Origin: Rodentolepis nana
Taxonomy: Eukaryota; Platyhelminthes; Cestoda; Cyclophyllidea; Hymenolepididae
Assembly: GCA_900617975.1 (NCBI GenBank)
Contig: UZAE01012082.1
Coordinates: 1-64,000, forward strand
Direction of reading: 5' to 3'
Length of the DNA stretch: 64,000 nucleotides
Shown here piece after piece: positions 56,701 through 64,000 of this stretch. Numbering within the stretch: position 1 is the stretch's first letter; each line of letters starts with the position of its first letter. Below the pieces are notes generated by a model, which saw nothing but the letters and a program-made list of their open reading frames with translations, did no database searches and was not told the origin of the DNA. Made by a program: the position numbers and the translations under genes.

Positions 56701-57016
56701 ACAAAGGCAATACAAGCTAATGAAAGTATTTTGTTTCAATTTTTTTTCGTCTTATAGGAAAATCGTGATCCTGTGATATGGTTGTACTTTACGTTCTATG
56801 GTTAATCTAAATCCAATAGGATGTGTTATAAAGCTGAAGTCGTGTTCTAATTTAATCGAAATAACCTTTTACCTTCAAAAGGAATGGAGTCTAATATTGA
56901 TTGCAGAGATTGCAAGGTAAAATCTGGCGTTGCGTCTTCATCCTCATCACTACTAATACTGTCGCTTTCATTGTCTTCAAAACCTTTCTGCATTGAAGTA
57001 CAAGGCACATGTTCAG
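53766..57016 (-). CDS. Cyclin-like gene 5 (closest to gene 4), 5' end open
   Basis: Exons (minus) are 57016-56873 (144, symmetric, acidic: DSISSDEDEDATPDF), 55335-55187 (149), 55147-55028 (120), 54949-54737 (213), 54447-54319 (129), 54274-53960 (315) and 53882-53766 (117 with TAA). All join in frame. The core shows YQRYLAIQWLTS at the box start, AVDLLDSYLMLNMIVPMDY, VAMASFILAYEI, then MKTRSCRYVCRSP (as in gene 4), AALILFLIRYILRKYCDCD, and FMEVWPSNLARLTG. The donor of the 213-nt exon is GC (CAA|GCAAGT), forced by frame and exon length. The ATG exon is not identified; the exon array at 58907-63118 can join upstream of 57016 without breaking frame. SINE S8 sits in the 1.5-kb intron. Confidence 0.75.
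56135..56493 (+). mobile_element. SINE copy S8, in an intron of cyclin-like gene 5
   Basis: The head gggggtgtgcgatggtctta is followed by a full body and the tail aagggctaatgataactatc ... gcctgccatttgttataata. An exact 13-bp target-site duplication AATACTCTAAAAT lies at 56122-56134 and 56494-56506. It is inserted antisense to the gene between exons 56873 and 55335. Confidence 0.92.
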
Positions 57017-58521
57017 CTAAAATAATGGCAAAAATAGCGTACAGACCGTAGAGTAATACAAATGGCAGATAATAGTTTTACAGCCCAATCAGTCATTGGG
57101 TACATTTTCATCCCAAATGGAAAAGAGAACAAATAATATAAAAAACCACTCACGTGTGCATAAGAAAATAGATAAATTAGTCTTCTGGGCTTTTAAAATT
57201 TGCTAAATAAACTTGGATTATTCCATCAACAAGCTCCCAAACATTCAGACCAATTTCAATCACGAATGGTCAACCAGAGAAATGGGAAAAAATAATTGTA
57301 AAGTTAGCGAATCAAGTGATTTTTCCAAAATTTTAGGACAGTTCAAATCACCTTCATTTGTCCAACTTCCTACTAAGCTCTCTCTCTCTCTCTCTCTCTC
57401 TGAATTACATTCCGTTTTTGTAAATTCCTTGTGTAAGGCATGAACTCTACTGATTTGAAATAGGCTCGCCACCTAGCTAGTCTAAAACGAATGCAAATCA
57501 ATGTGAAGTTAACGCTGTCTCAATATGTGGATCGGTTTGAAGCCGAAATTCAAAGATAAAAATCAGCATTGTGTGTGGGGCGCCACACCCATTATATGTT
57601 TCCCTACATTCTATTTATCGCATAAACTATTTCATCTAAAGGTCGTTTCCAAAAATGTCACATTTAGACCTCATATCCTTGGCTGTGTTTGGCCCCCAAT
57701 TCAATTTTAAATGTTCGTCTAGGTTTATATTTATATGCTGTTCAACGCGTACCTTTAGCCCAAATTGCTATGAGTGCAAAGTGCAAGACAATTCATGCCC
57801 GCTTTAGGCCATCTACAACTATTTATACTCATCATCATAAAATAGGGTCGTAATTAAAACATAAGTCTTTTCATGAAGGTAACCAAAATATTATTAAAAA
57901 ATAACAAAAAAAACTTGAAGAAAAACGGATTCTTCCTCGAAACTTTATTTCAAAGCATAAAAATCGTTATTTTTTATTATTTATCTAAATAAATTTAACT
58001 TTTAAAAGAAATCATTCAAACTCTCAAAAGTTTGAATATGTTAAGGTTTAGCAAAAAGACAAACAATTTTATTTCCCTTCTATTACATTGATTTCATCAT
58101 CATAAGATTGATGGTATATTTCTTCTTAAAGAAAGTGAAAATTACTTTTAATTAAGCTCAAAAGCGACACTCAGGCCTCTCTGTTTCACCAAAACAATAA
58201 TGAAATGAAAATGTTATTGTTTAACTGATCTGTCACTTGATAGCTTTACGCTTTCAATCCATTCGATATCCTCAGTTTCGAGAGCTTTGTGAAATTACAA
58301 TTAAAAAAATAAAAATTGTAATCACTGCTACTAAGCATTTAAACATCAAGAAGATTTACAATCATAATTGTCAAAACAGAATGATAATTATTATATAACT
58401 TTAATGTAAGTGTCATTAGAAGATAATAAATTAAACTAATGAAAAAAATAATGATAAAAGAATGCAATGTCGGAAATCTTCAATTGAATCTTCAATAAAA
58501 TTAAACGTTAATCTATAAATC
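57017..58521. other. Region upstream of the 144-nt exon of cyclin-like gene 5
   Basis: A (CT)n microsatellite lies at about 57377-57402. Open frames at 57213-57443 and 57525-57710 cross or flank it and have no domain. No exon could be assigned with confidence. Confidence 0.4.
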
Positions 58522-58728
58522 TTAAATGAACACAGGTTTGGTACTATAAAACGGATTTAAAAAAATATCGTGCATTGTAGCGCACACTGACATCTGTTCT
58601 TTGACACTCTTTTTAAATACCGTACGATCTTTGATCCATAATTCGACCCTGTCATCAGCTTCTCGAGGAACAAGGAACATGAAATCGGTAAACTGCCTAT
58701 TTTCCCAATCATTACAATGATGCCGAAA
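58522..58728 (-). CDS. Orphan coding-like segment (possible terminal exon)
   Basis: This is an open stretch of 68 codons plus TAA, preceded by an acceptor-like TTGGATTAG. It reads NDWENRQFTDFMFLVPRE and later DDRVELWIKDRTVFKKSVKE, and looks more protein-like than the surrounding AT-rich DNA. I do not recognise a domain. Its phase (0) does not match the phase-1 exons above it, so it may be an unrelated exon, the remains of a sixth cyclin-like C-terminal exon, or chance. Confidence 0.3.
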   Translation of the reverse strand, partial: FRHHCNDWENRQFTDFMFLVPREADDRVELWIKDRTVFKKSVKEQMSVCATMHDIFLNPFYSTKPVFI

Positions 58729-58906
58729 CTAATCCAATTAAAAATTTCCAGGTATGTCCTTATATTGGTTAGTAGCGGTTTCGTATTGATATATCTCCAT
58801 TTTTAAGTTATGTGCATTTCAAGGAACCAAAAATTTGTATAAAATCTTACATAATCAATGACTGAGGGTAATTTTAGACAATATAAAAAGAAAAATATTT
58901 AATTAC

Positions 58907-59459
58907 CATTGTCAGTAAAAGTAGACTCGTCATCTATATCACATGACTGTTCATTCGCTTCATACATTTCTTCAACGATATCAGTTGTTTCCAATTGAAG
59001 ATCTTAAATAAATGAATATATATATATATATATATTTGATTCTTAAATAATTATTAATGCAAGATCAAAAAATGCAGTGATATGCATGATGAATAAAAGC
59101 GAGTAAACTAAAATACCTTTAATGAAGAATTATGTAATATTTCTAAAATTTAGAATATATGTAAATATATTTCAGTTACCGTTGGTATTTGGGTCCTGTT
59201 CGACAACTATTTGAGGAAATGTGGGAAAAGCAAACAAGTTAACAGTTTCTCAATTTTATCTGCAAAACATTTTCCTAGCATTTGCAATTTCCTAACGCCA
59301 TCTGTCGATGTGTTTCTATGATCAGTGAGCTTGTAGGGTAAGATCTCCCTGTATCGCGGGAAAGAAATTGTGATCGAGACTGGACACTTTAAGTGACATT
59401 ACTTGGCTTAAAATAGAATAAACTTACTAATTCTAAATTCAAATGAAACTTGGGTATGT

Positions 59460-59499
<40 letters not shown>

Positions 59500-60902
59500 A
59501 TTCTGCGACAATTATCTCTACATGCACTTCTTATTCATCATCAAACCCGAACAGAAAAGCTCTAAATGTCTTAACGTTCGTTAATAAAAATGCATTTTTT
59601 GCGTTTTTATATGCATTAACAAAATTTTGCAATTACCACTCAATGGGTTGAAAAAATTTTCAAGCAAGTATTGGAGAAATGGGTCGAGTGGTTCTGTTAT
59701 TGGAGGAATACAAATAAAAATTTAAGAATTCAATTCTATAATCTTTTTGTCTCAAAACCATATAAATAATGAATTTTTAAAAAATTTAACTCAACGAATC
59801 GAATGCTTCATTAATAATATACTGATCGGATTTACCATCTTCAGAATGTTCTGGATTAAATATGGTATAAAATTATGTTCAGACGTTAATAATTAATGGA
59901 TTGAAAAGAAATAGTTTAAATTTATTCGAAATTTGCATTTAAAATTTAAAACACCTAGTCTATATTAACCCGAGAAAAAATTAAATGGTTCCTTTAGGTA
60001 AGATCAATTAGTTGTTCTTCGTTCCTAAGTTCATCAAACAACTTCAAATAAAATCTAACAAAGGAAGATCGATAGAGACAATATGTACTTCCTCTTTAAA
60101 GCTCTGCACCAATATACGCCAGAGTATTTTAAAGTACTTTCTTAAATTCAATCAAATCTATAACCGAATAATACATCTCTTCGAGTCAACATGGTTGAAG
60201 CAAATCAATTAATTGAAAATAATAGATCACTCAGCCATTCCAAGCCGAAAGATCGACGGTTTCCAATCAATAAGCACTACCTATCAGTTAACATGGGGTG
60301 CGAGAGAGACTTGCCGCCAAATGGTACATCCCAGGCAACGCATGCTCATATGACAAAAATATCTGCAAACCGTCAGTTGACTACTGATTTCAAACTACCA
60401 TGACCCCACTGTGTGTCATAGTCGACCACATCCACAGTACATGATTCACTTTTTCCCTACCTTTGTGTCTGTCTCTCTAACACCTGTAAATCGCTCATCT
60501 GTTCCCCCCCCCACCCCCACACCTTCCACTTGTTGTGGTCTTGTTGCTTATCTTCTCCTTGAAGCCCGAAGACGCTTAAAGGACTTTTGATGTAAATACA
60601 TTTCAGATAACTTTTAAATAAACCTATTTAATTACCCTCTTCCGACATGGGTAAGCTACCATCTTCAAAAGTAAAAACTGAAGTCGCCACAAATGTCGGT
60701 TCTCCGTTCAAAATTGGTATCCAATGAACATCTTAAGTAAATAAATAAATTTATGAATAAAATGTAAACGTATATCGAAATTTTGATTTTTAACATTAAA
60801 ATGAATGCAAGATAACCAGATACTAAGAGATGCATTTTGAATAAAAGAAAACATTTTAAAATGACTTGATTAATAACTTCTATAAATTTACTACAATTTA
60901 GA

Positions 60903-60939
<37 letters not shown>

Positions 60940-63118
60940 CAGTTACCGGGGGCATCCGGGTTCTCTACATCAACTATATGAAGAAATGTTGGAAATGCGA
61001 ATTAGTCTACGGTTTTTTTCATGTTATTAATAAAACATCTTCGGAAAGTTAATGAAATATTTGCAATTGCCTAACGCCATCTGTTCTACTTCTTCCCCGA
61101 TTCAGGTTATAATTGAAATGAATGGAGAATGTGAATTATTGATTGTACTGTTCTAAGGTCATGTGAAGCAGATTCCGTGATTACGGAGAAAGCCAGTCTA
61201 ATTAAATTCATTCTTGAAATCTAAAATCATTACTTCTAGACGAGCAAAGAATGCAAAGATGGCAAAACGCTTTATCACTCTTTGGTTAGCCTAGTCATTG
61301 CAGTGCAACTTATGCCTCACAGTTACAACGCCACCCCCTTCAGAAGATCGTCACCTCCATGCAATGGTATGACGTCATATTTGATCTCTCCATGGAAGTA
61401 GATTCAATAAATGGATTAAAGTAAGTTCAAAAGCCTAGTGATAGGTTCAAGCGTTCAGCGAACTACTACTCATTCCCACACTTTGAGCATTTCGGAAAAT
61501 CAATTGGAAGTAGATAATTGATATCATCAAATTTGAATATGGCGTCTTGAATCATAATATTGTTCAAGCTCTCTACATAATTAAAATATTTTAAAGTGAA
61601 TCCACCCTACAGCATTTTGAACAATCACATCCTCAAGTATTAGGATATTGTCGTCATTCATGACATGTAGAAATTATTTCATATACGCTAAAATGAATTA
61701 GGCTGATAATTCCTAGACGGGGGTGTGGGATAGACTTACCTCCACGTGGTGCTCCCCGGGCAACATATAATCATACTACAAAAATTATTTTAACAGGCAA
61801 TTGACTTCTCACTTCAAACTACCATCACCCCCACTGTATGTCATAGTCGATCTCTATCACAGTACTCATCTTACGCTTTCTGAGCCTTTGTGTCTATCTG
61901 TTTCTTTTACATCTGTGAATTACTCTTCTGTTCCTCCTCCCGAATTCCTCTTACTTTGATGTTCTTCCTTCCCTCTGGGAAGCTCAAAGTCAACTAAACG
62001 CCTACCAATTGTTATAAATAAATAATTCCAAGACGCACATTTTCATTCAAGGGTGTGAGGAGGTTTATAACTATCGTGTGTTCGATAATTTGAGTAAATC
62101 TTTAGGAATTAACTGGAAATTTGTCCGATCATTGAAATTATTTTAGCCTCATTCTATCATGTGCTATTGTAGCCAAGAAAAGACAACTTTGTCGATGAGT
62201 TGCTACGATCAATGAACTCGTAGTGGAAGATCTCGTTGTGGTTCGTGGGCAAGAAATCGTGATCGTAATATAAATGAAGTCTGTTAAAACTGCACATTTT
62301 AAGTGACATTAGTTGGCTTAAAACAGAATAAATTAACTAATTCTAAATTCAAATTAAACTAGGATATATGTTTTTTCTTTCTTTATTTAGTTATTTTAAT
62401 TCCGAGATGATTATCGACTTATTGCTCCCATCATTTAAGATTATTTTCACTTCAATAGTCATCAACTGTTCCTTCTCGTAAAGCTTGCATTTTTATCGAA
62501 AATTTGATTCTTATTTTAAAATTCATGCAAGATAAATATTTTCTGTGGTAAGCATTTTAAATTGAAGCAGGTGCTCTAAAATACCCCTTGATTATTAAGT
62601 TTTAAAAATTGTTGAAATTTAGAACACACATATATATATACATACTATGGACAATTAGATCCTGTACCTCCCCAATTTGAGGAAAAAGTTGACCTGGAAA
62701 TGAATGAAATGTTTTCATATTTAGTCTTTAAAGAATTTTACAATAATACTTTTAAAATTTCTATTTACCGAACTCCTCCATTGCATCATCGAAGGTGTCT
62801 TCTATCATATCCAGTACTTAAAGAAAATATGCAATGAGGGTGACGTAAATAATTTCACAAAAATATTCAAAATCAACTATACTTTATTACTTTTTTCAAA
62901 GCTATTTGTAAAGCCAATTCAATCAGAACTGTGGTTAAAATCTAAAATCACTACTTATTGTATTATGAAAATTTTTCTTAACATTTTCTATTTATTTTAT
63001 AGTTCTTAAATTCTCTCTTATACATTTTATTCTGCATTGCATACGATATAGTATGTTTTTTAGAAAAAAATTTAAAATTTTAATTTACTTATTTGAAGCC
63101 CCTCAGATTCATGTTGTC
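58907..63118 (-). CDS. Array of small phase-1 symmetric exons (candidate 5' exons of gene 5 or a sixth paralogue)
   Basis: Candidate exons (minus) are 63118-63089 (30 nt), 62816-62769 (48), 60973-60947 (27), 60731-60636 (96), 59850-59836 (15), 59693-59637 (57), 59206-59180 (27) and 59002-58907 (96). Each is flanked by AG and GT, has a length divisible by 3, and opens with two bases and closes with one (phase 1-1). None has an in-frame stop in that phase. They encode short, mostly acidic peptides (IVEEMYEANEQSCDIDDEST, DMIEDTFDDAMEEF). The 27- and 96-nt exons occur twice at homologous places. A third, degenerate 27-nt copy lies near 62660. No ATG exon was found. Individual exons are short, so each is weak alone; the shared phase is the evidence. 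Confidence 0.5.
59462..59498. repeat. (TA)n microsatellite
   Basis: A pure TA tract of about 18 units lies in copy A of the tandem duplication. Comparable tracts occur at 1226-1256, 4166-4199, 39914-39948 and 60906-60937, with shorter ones near 59020 and 62630. Confidence 0.95.
60295..60600 (+). mobile_element. SINE copy S9 (diverged)
   Basis: The head ggggtgcgagagagacttgc is followed by a diverged unit (aaatggtacatcccaggcaa) and the body fcaaactaccatgaccccac region (from about 60390). The tail is degraded (gaagcccgaagacgcttaaa). A C-run lies at about 60504-60520. No clear target-site duplication remains, so this is one of the older copies. Confidence 0.8.
61720..62021 (+). mobile_element. 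SINE copy S10
   Basis: The head gggtgtgggatagacttacc is followed by a full body and a tail with a deletion (agtcaactaaacgcctacca). A 14-bp target-site duplication, 13 of 14 identical (ATAATTCC[T/A]AGACG), lies at 61706-61719 and 62022-62035. Confidence 0.92.
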
Positions 63119-64000
63119 CTTTAGGGTAAAATATAATATTCATGTAGAAGTTAAACAATTATTTACACAATTCTTAAAGTTCATTTCATCATATTAATTG
63201 AAGTTAAATATTTTAATTACTTTCCGGAAGCCATCTTGGAAAGCCAGTGTAATTACAGTTATTTTCAAGATCTAAATTTATGAGGGAATTCGAAAAATAA
63301 TTCGTTAAAATTCAATTGAGTATGTATATGAACAGGGTAAGGAACTAATGCAGTTCAATCTGAGGTGGATTTAAATTTGTGATAAATCGAGGAATTTTTT
63401 CAAATTTTACCCTTTCGTTTGACTGTACTGCAATTTTACCTTTAATAGCAAATGCAAGCATATATACTATACAGTTTATATTTAGTGTGAATGATGAAAT
63501 TATTGATAAAAAATTAGACTTTCACTGGCACATGTTAGCATAAACAAGTTGTATAGATATTGCATTGAATCTGTATTTCTGCGGTTGTTCATCGTAAAGA
63601 AGTCACCTTCAGAATAATTATTTTAGGAAAATACTGTTGGAGACAAATGCTCTTCAACGAACCTTCACTAAGATTAGCATATATATTTTCAGAAATGCCA
63701 TTAAAATCTATTTAAACTAAATGAGTGACCTTAAATTGGATCCAATGAAAATTTCATTAAGCCAACTTTGATTGGGTGTCAACTAGATGTTTGGTGAAAA
63801 TGAAGACAATCATTGGGAAATTTTTTCCCTAAAATTTCTATTCCAGCTATTAATGACCAACTATCTTAAGTAATAGGAGTGCCCATAAAAAAGATTTTTT
63901 CTGTTGTTGAGTGAACAGAGGGAAAGGATTCTTAAGCTAAGCTAGCATTTCGCCCAAGGATCCCGGTGCTCAAATGAAGTGAAACTTCCTGATTTCACGA
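63119..64000. other. Right end of window
   Basis: The stretch is AT-rich, with no open frame or repeat recognised. It may contain further 5' exons of the minus-strand array, which would have to be short. Confidence 0.4.

Larger units (their letters stand above)
59040..62720. repeat. Tandem segmental duplication with a period of about 1.7 kb (three copies)
   Basis: Copy A (about 59040-59640), copy B (about 60780-61090) and copy C (about 62150-62720) share diverged blocks. These include 'atgcaagat', the 27-nt exon region, 'ttgcaatttcctaacgccat' (A, B), and 'gtgacattacttggctta' plus 'ttctaaattcaaat' (A, C). The 27-nt exon sites are at 59180, 60947 and about 62660. SINE copies lie between the units. 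(TA)n tracts mark each copy. Confidence 0.65.

Overview
This window is nuclear DNA from a metazoan, and a parasitic flatworm (tapeworm or fluke) is my best guess. Several introns are only 33-51 nt long (for example 52831-52863, 32265-32303, 55148-55186) beside introns of several kb. The DNA is AT-rich and loaded with short retroposons, and there are arrays of tiny in-frame exons like those of flatworm micro-exon genes. The phylum is inferred; no rRNA or mitochondrial marker is present. All multi-exon models were built by hand from reading frame, splice-site consensus and family similarity.

Layout. 1-945: two head-to-head SINE copies, one with an internal 39-bp minisatellite. About 2350-3275: 5'-truncated LINE fragment carrying an RNase H domain. 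5331-5663: solo LTR. 9504-19370 (minus): TTC5, whose last exon lies 8.3 kb from the rest across an intron holding an assembly gap (11982-12221) and a small MITE-like element. 19447-20076 (minus): a helical hypothetical protein just upstream of TTC5, possibly in one transcription unit with it. 21037-21480: second LINE fragment. 22971-29165 (plus): complete CDC5L gene, nine exons, with a SINE inserted exactly on one splice donor. 30677-57016 (minus): five tandem, strongly diverged cyclin-like genes separated by SINEs and LTR fragments. 58.5-63.1 kb (minus): tandemly duplicated array of small symmetric exons that look like further 5' exons of the last cyclin-like gene or of a sixth copy.

The housekeeping genes have clear roles. 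CDC5L is a core subunit of the Prp19/NTC spliceosome complex. TTC5 is a TPR plus OB-fold cofactor that acts in the p300 stress response and in tubulin mRNA autoregulation. The most unusual part is the cyclin-like cluster. All members keep nearly the same exon grid (120 / 213-223 / 116-129 / 315-342 / final exon of 81-126 nt). Their proteins have diverged almost beyond recognition, and their N-termini are built from varying numbers of phase-1 symmetric exons. This looks like a fast-evolving local gene family that I cannot match to any described system.

The SINE family (about 11 copies) shares its 3' tail of about 55 bp with the two LINE fragments, so that LINE is the likely source of its mobility. 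Target-site duplications of 13-17 bp flank most copies.
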